64,000 nucleotides of DNA from assembly GCF_030272615.1 (NCBI RefSeq), contig NC_081407.1, forward strand, positions 270,477,870 through 270,541,869. The letters run 5' to 3'. Made by a program: the position numbers and the translations under genes. Shown here piece after piece: positions 12,498-24,640 of the stretch. Source of the DNA: Cryptomeria japonica (taxonomy: Eukaryota; Streptophyta; Pinopsida; Cupressales; Cupressaceae). The notes beneath the pieces were generated by a model, which was given only the letters and a program-made list of their open reading frames with translations, did not search any database and was not told where the DNA came from. How positions within the stretch are numbered: the first letter of the stretch is position 1; each line of letters begins with the position of its first letter.

Positions 12498-12966
12498 GGA
12501 CAACGCAGCTTGTTGCGTTGTTTCAAAGAAGATAATATGAACTGATACAAAGTTGCCCCAAGATGAGAATGATATGCCCCCTCGAGAGATTGGATGAAAA
12601 TGTCTGGAAATATCGCAGACAATCTCTCAATAAGAAAGAAAGGTTAGAATGGATTGACCGGATAGAGTGACAGAGTCACGGGATAAAGAATACTGACTCG
12701 GGAGACGAGAGATAGGGCTAGGGCAGTCTATAAGATAGACCACGAGGGGAAAACATCCTCATTGTCATCCACACATCCAAGAGATCAGAGTGCAGAGAGA
12801 TAATAGAGTAGCAGCAGTCAACAACGATGACATTGGTGCATAGATTCATCATGTTCGCTGATTTTAAAGGCCAGTGGATGCAGGAGAGCTGGTAAGTACC
12901 GCAAAACCTCCTTGTACTTTGTTGCAATAAATGTTGTCATTAATGCATGCTAGGTAGAGCAATAAA

Positions 12967-13236
12967 TGCGCGTTTAGGTATGTCAAACAAGGTCAAAAAA
13001 CGCTAAGGCGCGTTTGTGCTGGTGCCAGGCACGTGTGGGTTGGCTAGGCACGTCTGTGTTTGTGCCAGGTGCGTTTATGAAGGAAAAGACGTCTACGTCA
13101 AATGCAAGCACATATGTGTTGTGTAGGTGCATTTGTGTTATGTGAGCACGTCTATACAAAGCATAGGCACATCTGTGTATTTTAGGCGTGTCTGTGCAGA
13201 GCAGACACGTTTATGCAATATGTAAACGCGTTTATG
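12967..13236 (+). repeat. CGCGTCTGTG motif array, left (upstream of the antisense PMD gene)
   Basis: About 13 variants of AGGCRCGTYTGTG occur in 270 bp, for example at 13006, 13047, 13068, 13125, 13145, 13165, 13184, 13203 and 13224, spaced roughly 15-40 bp apart. On the plus strand the core reads CGYGTCTGTG. The opposite strand reads CACAGACGYG, the form seen on the plus strand at 25.1-27.0 kb. The array ends about 495 bp before the ATG of the plus-strand PMD gene. Confidence 0.8.
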
Positions 13237-13250
13237 TCTTCTAGGGCAAA

Positions 13251-13437
13251 TCGACAGTTCTGTGATGAACATACACTGGCAATTGGATAAGCTGCTGAGA
13301 GGATACACTGAAGCAGGTCCTCTAGGGAAGACTAGGATAGCAAATAGGGCTAAGATTGACAATTATGTGATAGAACATACATTGCCAGTTAGGAAACTAC
13401 TCAAGAGGATACACTCAAACAGAGGCCCTAGGATAGG
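13251..13437 (+). repeat. Tandem duplication (about 118 bp unit)
   Basis: A unit beginning CTGTGATGAACATACACTGG, with GAGAGGATACACTGAAGCAG further on, recurs about 118 bp later as a diverged copy (ATGTGATAGAACATACATTG, then CAAGAGGATACACTC). The second copy is shorter. It leads into the TTTGTGATGAACA repeats. Confidence 0.75.
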
Positions 13438-13447
13438 ATAGATCAAG

Positions 13448-13684
13448 GCACTTTGTGATGAACAGAGAGTACCAAGACATAGTACTTTGTGATGAACAAG
13501 GAGTGCAAATATGAACAGCACTTTGTGATGAACAAGGAGTGCAAAAACACGTAGTACTTTGTGATGAATAGGGAGTACCACTAGGATAAACAACACTTTG
13601 TGATGAATAGTGAGTGTCACTAGGATAGAGTATCATAAGCACTTAGGGTAAAAAGCAGCATTTTGTGATGAACAGGGAATGCCA
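13448..13684 (+). repeat. TTTGTGATGAAYA tandem repeats, six copies
   Basis: CACTTTGTGATGAACA and close variants occur at about 13448, 13481, 13518, 13554, 13591 and 13658, each followed by an AGGGAGTRCC-like tail. The spacing is 33-37 bp, with one gap of 67 bp. The array lies directly upstream of the PMD gene. It is non-coding; the repeated VHHKVL reading on the minus strand is an artefact. Confidence 0.8.
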
Positions 13685-13730
13685 CTTTGACTGACACGGT
13701 TGATTTGTTTGACTGCAGGAGTAGCTACCT

Positions 13731-15404
13731 ATGCTGAAGTCACGGGAGAGATTCCCATCGACTCAGAGTTTGCGAGCAGAGCTGACGGTTGAGGAGAGAG
13801 CAACGGTTCACGCTATGGGCCTACGACATATTTTGTATATGCCTGAGTTTTGGGCAAACATGAGATTGTTGACTACACTTGTTGAGAGATGGCACTTCAA
13901 GACATGCACGTTCCATTTGCCGATGGGTGAGATGACAGTCACCTTAGAGGATGTATATAGGATTTTGAGGATATCGATTGATGGAGAGTTGGTACCCTAT
14001 GATCGAGACAGAGATAGGGATGCACTGAGACGATTGTTCCAGGATCTGGGACTAGAGATGAGGGTTGGACATGTGGCTTGAGATACCATGACACAGACTA
14101 GATTGGCACTACCAGCAGTACTGGCAGGAGTGATCAGTGGGTTCCTATGTCCGAATAGGGTGACACGAGGGTTGGCTATGGGCAGCTTTGTTCACTTATA
14201 TGACATGATTACATCTCAGCCGTGGATCGGGAGATTGGAGTACTGGCGTCGGGTCATCAATGAGATTGACACTGTGGCATGGAGACCATACCGAGAGTGC
14301 TAGGAGTGGGAGGATGATGCAGTGGAGCTGCCATACACCTTCAGGAGCAGGTATTTGATTGGGCGGACGCCCTATGTGCTGGAGAGGCAGTTGGTTGACA
14401 GGGTTGGTAGGCAGTTCGATAGGATTCAACGGATGCCACGGGGTTCCGGGATGTATGCTTGGACAGTGATGGATGAGGCACACTTTGGGCCGTTATTATC
14501 ATATGATCAGGCAGTGATGCAGCTTGTAGAGATGATTCGCTTGCCTTGGGATATGTGGATAGAGATAGAGGATGCAAAGTATACTGCTTATTGGGCTGAA
14601 CATCCATTTCCTCGACTGACAGATCCAGATGAACAGATAGATGGAGATGGCGGGGGGATGAGGATGATGATGGAGATGGTGGGGGTAGAGGCCGACGGAG
14701 GAGGTGGGGTGTGATAGGAGAGAAGAGAGTGGCTCTGCGGAGAGAGGGTCGAGAGGAGAGACAGGTTCGGGTGGTGAGAGGCAGAGGTGGATTGCCTTTA
14801 CAGATGTCAGTAGCACAGGGTCCCAGAAAGTTACGGGGGGACAGGGACGAGGATAGGGGAAGGGGCAGCCATATGAGCAGCCACAGGTACAAGAGTAGGG
14901 CAGCCACAAGTACAGGGGGGAGAGGAAGAGGATGAGCTAGTGGAGTTGAGGGAGATCTGCCAGGGACAAGTAGATGAGATCTAAGATCTCAAGCAGGAGA
15001 GGGATAGGCTTAAGAAACAACTGAGAGATACTGAGCGGGAGTGAGATTAGGCTATCTAGCGTTACACAGAGGCTAAGACGATACTGAGAGCAGGGAGGCA
15101 GGTGATAGAGGAAACATGAGTTGGTTATGCTTATGTTCTACAAGACGGGGAGGAGATAGTCTATTGCAGAGACCTATACTATGGGGTTGTGTCACCAGAG
15201 CAACGAACTAGGAGCTTCCGTAGACCATCGTGAACAGCGACAACCACTAGAGGGAGGGATAGGAGACAGGCGTTGAGCGGTGGGGTCATGGGTCCTCCAC
15301 CACCACCAGACAGAGGGGACAAGAGAGATGATCCTGGGGTGGGTCCTTCCAGACCTCAAACTCCATCGAGGCCAAGCGGCTCTGAGGGAGGGAGTTCATC
15401 ATAG
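13731..15404 (+). pseudogene. Antisense plant mobile domain (PMD, MAIN/MAIL1-like) gene carried by the retrotransposon
   Basis: Read opposite to gag-pol, the frame from ATG 13731 to TAG 15402-15404 is about 558 codons. Residues 1-115 give a typical aminotransferase-like plant mobile domain: LVERWHFKTCTFHLPMGEMT, then VTLEDVYRILRISIDGELV. A second block (14088-14600) continues with IGRLEYWRRV, AWRPY and MDEAHFGPLL. A D/G- and R/G-rich stretch (14640-14930), a coiled-coil-like segment (DLKQERDRLKKQLRDTERE) and a proline/serine tail (PPPPPDRGDKRDDPGVGPS) follow. Breaks: TGA at 14079, TAG at 14301, frameshifts in G runs near 14655 and 14917, and several later stops. PMD proteins MAIN and MAIL1 are nuclear factors that affect transposon silencing. 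A CTGCAG-G acceptor-like site lies just upstream (about 13714). Confidence 0.82.
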
Positions 15405-17115
15405 CCTTAGAGACCTCCCTTTGTATCAGTTTTTGTATCATTTTGTATGATGACACTTTCGGGTGATTGTAGCCATATGATTTTGACATCATTGTATCAT
15501 GACACTTTTGATTATATATATATGAGATTCACCTTTGCGACAACTATATGCGTGTGTACCTATGTGATGAAATGTTTCATGATGTATGTTTCTATGTGAT
15601 GGTTATGATATGGATGCAAATATGTACATAATGAAATGCAATTTTTTTAATTTTTTATGTTTTTAATATGTTATGTATATGTGAATGTATGCAATGCAGA
15701 TGAATATGAAAATGCAAATAACTATTTACATGATAAAAATGTAAGATGTGCTAACATGTGTTGTGTGCAAGATGTGATGCATTTGTGATATCTATATGTA
15801 TGTATAAAATGCTTAATATGTGTTAATGCAGGTGCAACTACATAAAATGCAAATGTTTTGGCATGTCATTATACTCAGTCGTGTGATAGCAGGCTACACA
15901 GACTCAAGAAGGACGATGAATGTCAATCAAGAAAGGGGGATGGAAGATAGAAGATATGAAAGTGAAAGAGCTTCTTGTGCGTTATTATCATTGAACTTTA
16001 TTATGGCAAGTAGCTAATGACAATCGAGATATATGTTTGACCCAGAAAGTCATTGTACCTGTTTGCATGGAGATCAGACAGTTGCAAACAAAGAATGCCC
16101 CAGTTCATACTAGACTCTTAGTGTCCTCATATCCTTGGACAAATCATAACATTACTAAGAGACAATCCGCAGACATCAAAGAAAATAGGTGACGATACCC
16201 CATCCTCGCCTTTCTAGTCAAAGACATCCGGGAGATAGAATCTCTAGTCAGAGACATCCTGGAAAAGCTAAAAGACATGTCACCAAAAGATAAATTCAAA
16301 AGAAAACCAAGACTCGACACCAACATCCACTATAGTCCTCAAGTTTAGTGTCTCTTGTCACTTATATAAGTCTTATTTGATTGTGGTCACAATGTTTACT
16401 TTCACAAAAAGGATAGATAACACTGGACCATAATGTTATCTGAGTCTGTTGACATATTTGATTTTTTTGAAGCCCATTGTTGTTGTTGTGTCCCATATGA
16501 AATTGACTGAATCCATGCAACTGATACTTTATTACGGAGAAGAAGAAACATTATTGTGGATATGCGATGCAAATACTGATTTATTACGGATTGTGTGCAG
16601 ATAGACTGAAGAAAACTGGAAGAAACTGTATTCCTCAAAACTTGTGATGCTCTCAGTTCCACACCCATTACTAGACGTAGGATTTGCCTTAGCCACAGAT
16701 AGGAACTGATTTATTATGGATGGACAAGGGTGATAAGGAAGGGTTATTATGAATGGCTAACCAATCTTAGGTAGATCAATAACAAGCCATGATGGGAATG
16801 GTTAGTTTATTGTGGATGAATAGGTTGTGAGTGCGTGTAAAGTGAAGGATGAAGGTGAATCCTAAAGAAGGGAGGAACAATGTCTCTACGCATGGCGCCG
16901 GTGACCCGGTTTTCACCATGATACTTGCCCACGGCGCCACCGAAGTGGTTTTCATCGTTGGACGAAAATGTTTTTCTATTTTTTCAATTTTTATTTTTTT
17001 TGTGTCACAAAGTGCCTGTTTGCCAAGTTTTCACCAAGTAATGATTTTTATTTTTATGATTTTTTTGTATTTTTTTTATTTTTTTGTACCTTTGAATTAG
17101 GATACTTTTGAAGAA
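15405..17115. other. Non-coding spacer between the PMD gene and the pol end
   Basis: The first part (15430-15840) is rich in TATGTGATG and ATGTATG-like words. The rest contains scattered ATTTATTACGGATTG-like repeats (16530-16820) and a pair of GGCGCC boxes followed by GGTTTTCACC or GGTTTTCATC (16893-16960). The two genes are convergent, so both transcripts would terminate here, but I see no distinct terminator. No ORF of substance is present. Confidence 0.5.
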
Positions 17116-18241
17116 TTATGTGTAAAACCTGTGAAGGTGCATGTTGTTGATAGGATCCTCCAAAGGTTCGCCCTCTGGTGTTGAAAGCTGATATGCACCA
17201 GATCCATAGGCTGTTATGATGAAGTAAGGACCAAGCCAATTTGGTTCGAATTTGCCCTTCTTCTTTCTGTCTTGCTAATTTTTAGGATTTTCTTTGAGAA
17301 CTAAGTCACCCACTTCAAATGTATGAGGTTTTACCTTGTGATTGTAACTACGACTCATTCATTGTTGATAAGCCTTGAGATGATTAAAAGCAGTTTGTCT
17401 TCGTTCATCCAATAGTTCAAGTTCTAGTAAGCGAGAGACCCTGTAGTCTTCATCATTGATAATGTTTTGCAAAGAGACTCATAAAGAGGGTAACTCGACC
17501 TCAATAGGCAAGATAGCTTCAGCGCCGTAGACAAATGAATAGGGTGTAGCTCATGTAGGTGTTCAGACGCTTGTGCGGTAAGCCCAAAGTGCGGGATTAA
17601 GTTGGATATGCCAATTGCGACCAGCGTCATTGACTATCTTTTTAAGAATTTTAAGGATTGTTTTATTAGACACATCAGTATGACCGTTACCTTGGGGGTA
17701 ATAAGGTGTGGAGAAACGATGGTTAATATGGAAGCGATCACAGAGTTCACGAATATCCTGATTTTTGATGGGATGCCCATTGTCGGTGATGATGGAAACA
17801 AGAATACCAGATCGACAAATGATATAGTTGAGAATGAATGTAGTAATTTGTTTTCCAGTAACTTTTGTAAGAGGCATGGCTTCGATCCATTTTGTGAAAT
17901 ACTTTGTGGCAGTGATGATGAATTTATGACCATTGGAGGAAGGAGGATGAATCTTGCCTATGAGATTGGGTCCCCACTAACAAAAGGGCCAAGGAGTCGC
18001 AATTGGTTGAAGTTCTTGCGCTAGTGCATGAATGAGGTCTCCATGAAGTTGACACTGCTTACATTTCTTAACAAACTGATGAGTCTTTTTCCATATTGGG
18101 CCAGTAATATGCAGTCCAGATGAGTTTCTTGGCTAAGATAGGACCACTAGAATGCGGACCACATATCCCTTCATGAACTTCGCGTAACGCAATTTGAGAT
18201 TCATCCCTTTCTAAACATCTAAGAAGAGTGCCATCTAGACC
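17116..18241 (-). pseudogene. Tat integrase, catalytically dead
   Basis: Integrase would insert the cDNA. The N-terminal HHCC finger is visible as HEGICGPHSSG, then KKCKQCQLHGD after a small frameshift (18190-18040). The core shows ATKYFTKWIEAMPL, ITDNG and YYPQGNGHTDVSNK (17870-17660). Family members have Asp where Lys stands in ATKYF, and Glu where Asp stands in GHTD, so two of three catalytic residues are altered. The C-terminal part (17560-17116) ends with a GPY-type module, FEPNWLGPYFII, then EGEPLEDPINNMHLHRFYT and TAA at 17116. No chromodomain follows, as expected for Tat. Several TAG stops replace Gln codons. Confidence 0.85.
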
Positions 18242-20619
18242 TCAACGATATAGGATATCGACAAAAATGACGTATCGAGATGATTGGCAAATGAAAGTGC
18301 GACGTTGGTTATTGGATAAGTCAGGAGGAAGGGTATTGTCATGAAGGTATGTGAAAATGGAACCATATATCAGGGAATTAAGATCGACGACACATATCAT
18401 CTCAGGAGGAGTGATCTCATACGAGGGAACCAAAAGGTTATCCACCAAGAACTCATAGCGAGTTTCATTCTGTGGTAGATCGATTAGTGAAGCAATTGTA
18501 GCCATGGCATCTGCGACTCGATTCTGCTCTCTTGGTATCTGCTCAAAGTTTAACTTCGTGAAATGTTGTTTCAGGTCATCCACCATTCTTTTGTAAGGCA
18601 TTATTTTCTCATCCTTTGTTTGGTAGTTATCATTTGCTTGACAAATTACAAGTTGAGAATCCCCAAAAACATGAAGTTCTTGGATCTTCCATTGAATTGC
18701 AATCTGTAATCTAGTTGTTAATGCCTCATACTCTGCTATGTTATTAGCGCAAGGAAATGATAATCGATATGATTTTGGTATGGAATCCCCTGGAGGAGTT
18801 GTGAAGAGGATGCTCGCTCCTGCACCATGCTGGGTGTATGAGCCGTCAAAGTATAGTTGCCAAGGCTTGGCGTGTGACATTGTTAAGATGGATTCATCTG
18901 GAAATTCTAAAGTCAGAGGAACATCATCTATCATGGGAGCATCTACTAACCGATCTACGATAGCTTGTCCTTTTATTGCTTTTCTGTCGACATATTCAAT
19001 GTCGAACTCACTCAGGAGCATCACCCATTTGGCTAGTCGCCCAGTAAGTGTTGCTTTATTGAGAAGGTATTTTAATGGATTGATCCTTGCAACCAACTTA
19101 GTTTTATGAGTTAGCATGTAATGTCGTAATTTTTGCGAAGCAAAGACCATAGTGAGACATGCACACTCAATTGGTGTGTAGTTTAGCTCATATCCCACCA
19201 ATGTGCGACTGATGTAGTAGACTACCTTTTCTTTGCCCTCAGCAACCTGTTGTGGTAAGAGTGCCCCTAGTGCTATTGAAGTAGCTGATATGTATAGTAG
19301 TAGAGGTTGATCTGGAATCGGTGGCATCAAAACTAGTGGATTTAGAAGATAATCTTTGAGTATCTGGAAAGTCTGTTGACAATTATCATCCCATTTGAAT
19401 TTGATGTTTTTATGTAGCAAGTGCTGAAAAGGATTACATTTATCTGCAAGTTATGTTATGAATCTCCATATGGACTGGAGTCTCCCTGGCAAAGATCGAA
19501 GTTGACTGATATTTCTTGGTGGTTGCATCTCTAGGATGGCCTTGACTTTTGCTGGATCGGCTTCGATTCCTCTTTTTGAGACAATGAATCCTAGGAGCTT
19601 CCCGGAGGTTACTCCAAAGACACATTTCTTGGGGTTTAATCTTACTTTGTATTTTTCCAACCAATCAAAAACGATTGAAAGTATGTCGAAATGTGCATCT
19701 TTGTCTATTGATTTGGCCAAGAGGTCGTCAACATAATCTTCCACAGTAACGTGCATGAGATCATGAAAGATAGTAGTCATGGCTCTTTGATATGTAGCAC
19801 CTGCATTTTTTAGCCCAAAGGGCATGACATTCTAGCAAAAAGTTCCCCAAGAACAAATGAATGTTGTTTTGTGCTAATCTTCGGATGCGATTTTTATTTG
19901 ATTATAACCCGAGAATCCATCCATCAAAGATAACATCGGATGACCTGCTATGAGATCTACAATCAAGTCAATATTGGGTAATGGAAAGGCATCCTTCGAG
20001 CAAGCTTTGTTGATGCCTCTGAAGTCTGTACATATTCCGATGCTACGATCTGGTTTACTAATAGGAACCATGTTGGAGATCCATTCAGCATAATCAATTG
20101 GGCATATGAATTCGACATCCAATAATTTTTCAAGCTCTGCTTTGACTAATAATGCCACTTGTGGGTGCACCTTTCTTAATTTATGTTTCACTGGTTTTGC
20201 TCCTGGTTAACTGTCAAATGATGCATTACCAAATCTGGATCCAATCTAGGCATATCAGCATATGACCATGCAAAATTGATTTGTCGCTCTGTGAAGAAAC
20301 TTATGAACTTTGATCTTTCTGTCTCTATTAGGGATTGAGCCAGGAATATGTTATGTGGAATTTCTTCTGTACCAATGTTTGTTTTGATGGTCTCCTCTAC
20401 CAACATAGATAATTTTTCTTCATATGATGCTGGGAGAATGTCGAGCCTTCCATCTTCGGGTGCCTCAGAGAGGTTTTTGCCCTCGGATACGTCATTTCTT
20501 TTTACTTTTTTGGGGTCAGACAGCGCCACAACGTGGTTTTCACCATAAGACCCTTGATTTGTTTTTATTTTTATATTTTTGCGACTGGAAGGCCCAACAC
20601 CCTCACCAAAATATGCCAT
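18242..20619 (-). pseudogene. Tat reverse transcriptase with RNase H and second (archaeal-type) RNase H
   Basis: RT starts near 20190 with VHPQVALLVKAELEKLLD. FRGINKACSKDAFPLP, LSLMDGFSGYNQIKI, MPFGLKNAGATYQRAM and the intact catalytic YVDDLL (about 19735) follow. Two stops interrupt the stretch at 19826-19873, where Gln and Trp are expected. The adjoining RNase H (19400-19000) reads LYISATSIALGALL, with the first catalytic Asp missing, as is common in Tat. A second RNase H (18880-18480) keeps LYFDGSYTQHGAG, NNIAEYEAL, VFGDSQLV and NRVADAMATIASL, the D-E-D-D set. This second domain is the hallmark of the lineage. The 20188-20619 portion is the linker from the protease region. Confidence 0.93.
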
Positions 20620-22081
20620 GCTATTGAGCTCTATAGTGTATCCTGCCTTATGGTCCCCAGGGGGAAGATCATCTCATATGCCAAGATAGTCAATAAAGGC
20701 TTCATCATTTTGGAATGTGTCGAACTGTGTAGGTCCTTCATGGTCCCAGTCAATAAGTTGATGGTGAACAAGGGGAAGGCCTTTGATGTCTTTGAAGTTA
20801 GCGGGGCTAAGGGTGAAGATGCAGTTATATTCAGGTATGTCGAGGTAGTTATAGAGGTCATCGTTGGCACTCTCCTTATCTATCTTGATCATGAACGAAT
20901 CCAAATTGTCATCACTAGTAGCGCATTCTAGGACGGGTGTCCTCATTCTTTGTGATTTCGACCTAGAAGCTAGAGGCAAGGACTGTGTGGGATCCTCAGA
21001 GATTGTTTCTTGACCAACTTTGAATTTTCTATAAAACTCCTCTTCTTCTGTGGATTCACCTGGTTCTCTAAATGTCTTGGTGAGTTCATAGTCACTGGAG
21101 GATTTGTCTGAATCCCATTCCCATTCATTGGAGTCTATGGAATAACGATTCTCTTGTTGACTTTTGGCAACTTTGATTTGTAATGCTTCTCCTGTCTTTT
21201 GAGTATTTACCTTGGAAGTCATAAAACCAAGTCCTTTCGAGCGTTCCTTTTTGAATGTCAATTCAGGTTGTAAAGGTTCAATGATGCCTTCCTTTCTTAA
21301 GCCAAGAGGACTTTTGCCATCATACCCAAATTTTTGTAGGCTCTTGAACCCTTTGCCATATTTTTGATATGGTATGCTGATGTGATCTTGTGTATCATTT
21401 TCAGGGTCTTTGTAAAGCATTTTGTACAAGGCTTCTTCTTCCATTTCACCCCACTTTTGGAAAATTGTAGGATCCCATTTGAGTGTAATGATAGATACCC
21501 GCTTAGTAGGATGTGGTCGTCCATATTCTTTTGGTGAACTCATAGCTTGTTGTAAGCACATGGTTTGATTCAAAGTGTATTCACCCATGCCCTTGTCCTA
21601 ATATTTCCCTTTAAGCTCACCTTGTTTTAACGTTGAAGGTTTTAATGATTCAGGATCAATGTACACAAAAGAAGGGATAGCTTCCCTATTACCTGGAATG
21701 ATCGTCTCAGTTTTTGGTCTTAAGTTATTGCAGTATATGAATGGATTGGGATCACCATTAACTGTTATCTCAACTTCGTTGTGAGGAAACTTAATGCATT
21801 GATGATATGTAGATGGGACTGCCCTCATCTCATGAATCCATGGACGTCCTAGCAATATATTGTATGTGAGATCGAGGTCTAGGACTTGACAAACCACATC
21901 CTTTGTAACTGGCCCAATTTTGAGAGGTAAGGTGACTGTGCCTTTGGATGAACGCTCTTCATCAACATATGCCTTGATGGTAATTTTGTTTGTAGAATTC
22001 ACAACTTTATCTGGATATCCGAATTGTTTAATAGTGCTCAATGTACAAATGTTTAGACTTGCTCCTCCATCTATCAGGACT
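20620..22081 (-). pseudogene. Tat protease and G-patch-like segment
   Basis: The retropepsin active site reads LIDGGASLNICT (about 22070-22030), directly after a TGA that replaces a Trp codon at the end of the gag reading frame. The C-terminal signature YNILLGRPWIHEM lies near 21850. After one TAG stop at 21598 the same frame continues for 304 codons. In it, YGKGFKSLQKFGYDGKSPLG, then GIIEPLQPELTFKKERSKGLGF, resembles a G-patch, a nucleic-acid-binding module also found after protease in betaretroviruses and some plant Gypsy elements. The stretch ends at TGA 20674, where Arg is expected, and leads into RT. Confidence 0.8.
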
Positions 22082-24640
22082 CATTTTATTCGATGTTTGT
22101 GTATGAAGGCTTCAATGTGTAAAGGTGCATTATCTGGCTGACTTACGGAGGCATCATCGGCTTCTATGAGTGTAAGGGAGTGTGGAATGGAAAGGTATCC
22201 CACCATGGCTTGAAACTCGTCCATGTTTAGATCAGTAGGAATAGAAGTGTCTCTCAATATTTTGTCAAGAATAGCTTTATGTGCGGGGGATATGCGTAAG
22301 AGCTCAAGGATTGAGATAAGTGTGGGTGTCTTTCCTAACTGTTCTACAAGGTCATACTCATGTTTGGTTGATGAGGAAGCGCTCTTTTTAGCTAGGGCAC
22401 CTTGCAAAGTGAATTTACCTCGACGAGTTGTAACATTACATTCAGAGGTAGGTTCGGAAGAAGATCCAATGCCTTTTAGGACAATCTTGGGTCCCTGGCT
22501 AGAATTTTCAGGCGTTTTATCTTTGATGATAATGGTAGAGACATAATTGTCCATTGAAATGTGATTGATAGTTGAATCATAGTTATAAGATGCTCTGGAA
22601 TAGTTGGTTTGGTCATCTGTGGCTTTAGATTTTCCCTTGTCATGCTTTGAGAATGGTTCTTTAAACATCTCATGTTCTTGATTGGATGAGTGTCCTTCAA
22701 TCTCAATGTCACCTCTATCAATGAGATCTTGTATGATGTTCTTCAGTCGGTGACAATTTCCTATTTTATGACCCTTGCTCTTATGAAATTCACAATATTC
22801 GTCATCATTCCACCAATTTGGTTTAACCTTTGGCTCATGTGGAGGCAGATCTGGAATCATTATTATTTTGCTTGCCACTAGTTTTTTGAAAACTGATTCT
22901 ATTGGTTCTCCCAATGGAGTGTACCCTTCGTGACTTGGAGGTTGTTTGAGTATTCACTTGATTGTTTGTAGAGCTTGATCCAGAAAAAATGATTGGGTTG
23001 TACCATATTGGCATCAACAACACCATCATTGACTGTGTTCTTGTTTTTATTCCAAAATCTTGGCTTGTCTTTTCCTTTGAAGCCCTCTTTGTTTTCTTTG
23101 AATATCTTAATGACACCTTGTTCAATTAGGACCTTCTCTGTTGCTAAGACTTTTTCAATAACGTCCTTGAAGGTGGACAAACAAGCTTTCCTTAGGTCAT
23201 AACCAATGTCTTTGTTAACATTCTGAGTGAACATTTCTACCATTTGTTTCTGTGTAATTTCACAAGAGCATCTGCTGGCTAGATTTCTCCATCTTTGTAA
23301 AAATGATGAAAAAGATTCTCCATCCCTTTGCTTGGTGTTGCACAAAGTAGTGACTGATATGTCTGTCTCTATGTTGTATGAGAAATGTTGGATAAATGTC
23401 TCTGCTAGATCACCCCAAAACTTAATTCCAGGTGGGAGTTGGGAGAACCATTCCATAGCTTGATCACCTAAGCTTTGTGGGAATAATCTCATCAAATATG
23501 TCTCTTCTGCTGCAACCTCAATGCAGGCTGTAAAAAACTGTCTTATGTGTGCCTTAGGATCCCCTTTTCCTCTATACTTATCAAACTTAGGTGTCACAAA
23601 GTGTGTAGGAAATGGAGGCATTGGAATGCTTTTGTCAAATGGATAGGGACATATGTCTCCCATTGTGTAAGTTGGCTTCGGTGTATTTATGTCCTCCATT
23701 TTCTTTTGTAAATCTTTGATTTGTTGTTCCAAATTGTTTTTAGGTGGAGATCGACTTCTTGGACCATACCCCATGCTTGAGGCACTGGGTGGAGGAGGAG
23801 CATGTTGCATATATGTTGATATTGATCAAACACGTGTTCATATGGAGGAGATCTATAATGATGTTGTGTATATGGACCACTTGGTATAGAGTCATGGTGA
23901 GGAATGGAATACCTACTTTGTCCATGTATACCATACTCTATAGGAATGTCATGAGTTTGTTCTAGTGTGTTGCCCCCAAATTTGACACGGGGTTTCCTTG
24001 TGTCCAAATTTTGATCATGCCTTTGGATATCCAATTGCTTTGGTGGTAGGTCTTTAGCATTAGTATGTGCTTGAGCATATTTTTCTACATAAGACTTCCA
24101 TAATGGTCTGCGAAGGTGAGTATCATATGCTTGACCATGTGTGTATGGGACCTCAGGTTTTTGAAACAAAGATGATGGTGATTCAGGCACCATATGTAGT
24201 GCTCTATTGCCTCCACTATTAGGTCTCCTTTGATTCATGTTGAGGTGAGGTTGTTACAAAGGTTGATTTTCCATTATTTGAGACATGTCAAAATCATGAG
24301 GGATCTTGGCTCTACTTTGTGCCATCACTTTTAAGAAGTATTGTCTATCTCTCCTCATTATTTCCTCAACCAATGTATTGAAACGGGGATCCATAATGCA
24401 GTCTTCCACTTCTGTTGGCTATATTGAAATGTTGTCCATATTATCATTGTGTGTATCATTGTTGTTTGCAGTATCCATGTTCTCAACATTTGGAATGTTT
24501 CTATAGGCGTCCATGTCAGGTAATGTAGTATGATCAGAATTGAAAAAGATATCATTGTCATACTCATAGGAACTCATGTTTGCGGACTTTGAAGCCTCTT
24601 TAGCTTCTCTCCTAGATTTTTGGAAATGGGTTTCGACCAT
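22082..24640 (-). pseudogene. Tat gag polyprotein region
   Basis: Gag would form the particle and bind RNA. I take the ATG at 24640 (MVETHFQKSRREAKEASKS). A Gln/Pro-rich N-terminus follows, interrupted by TAG at 24419. The Retrotrans_gag domain (23700-23060) shows DKYRGKGDPKAHIRQFF, AMEWFSQLPPG, SFSSFLQRWRNLASRC and TEKVLIEQG. An atypical zinc knuckle, C-x2-H-x4-H-x4-C (YCEFHKSKGHKIGNCHRLK), lies near 22790. Frameshifts at about 23780 and 22905 split the reading frame. The last part (22700-22090) is a serine-rich linker up to the protease. Confidence 0.88.

Noticed and set aside
13363-13642. Two minus-strand ORFs with repeated VHHKVL or SSQSAV readings
   Set aside because: They are translations of the TTTGTGATGAACA tandem repeat and have no start context or domain.
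14341-14909. Proline/serine-rich minus-strand ORFs of 188 and 136 codons
   Set aside because: They are shadows on the opposite strand of the G-rich PMD gene. The plus-strand frame has a recognisable domain.
16893-20545. GGCGCC/GTGGTTTTCACC words at 16893, 16934 and 20522 as a shared regulatory box
   Set aside because: Only three loose matches exist and one is inside the pol reading. This is not enough to separate it from chance.
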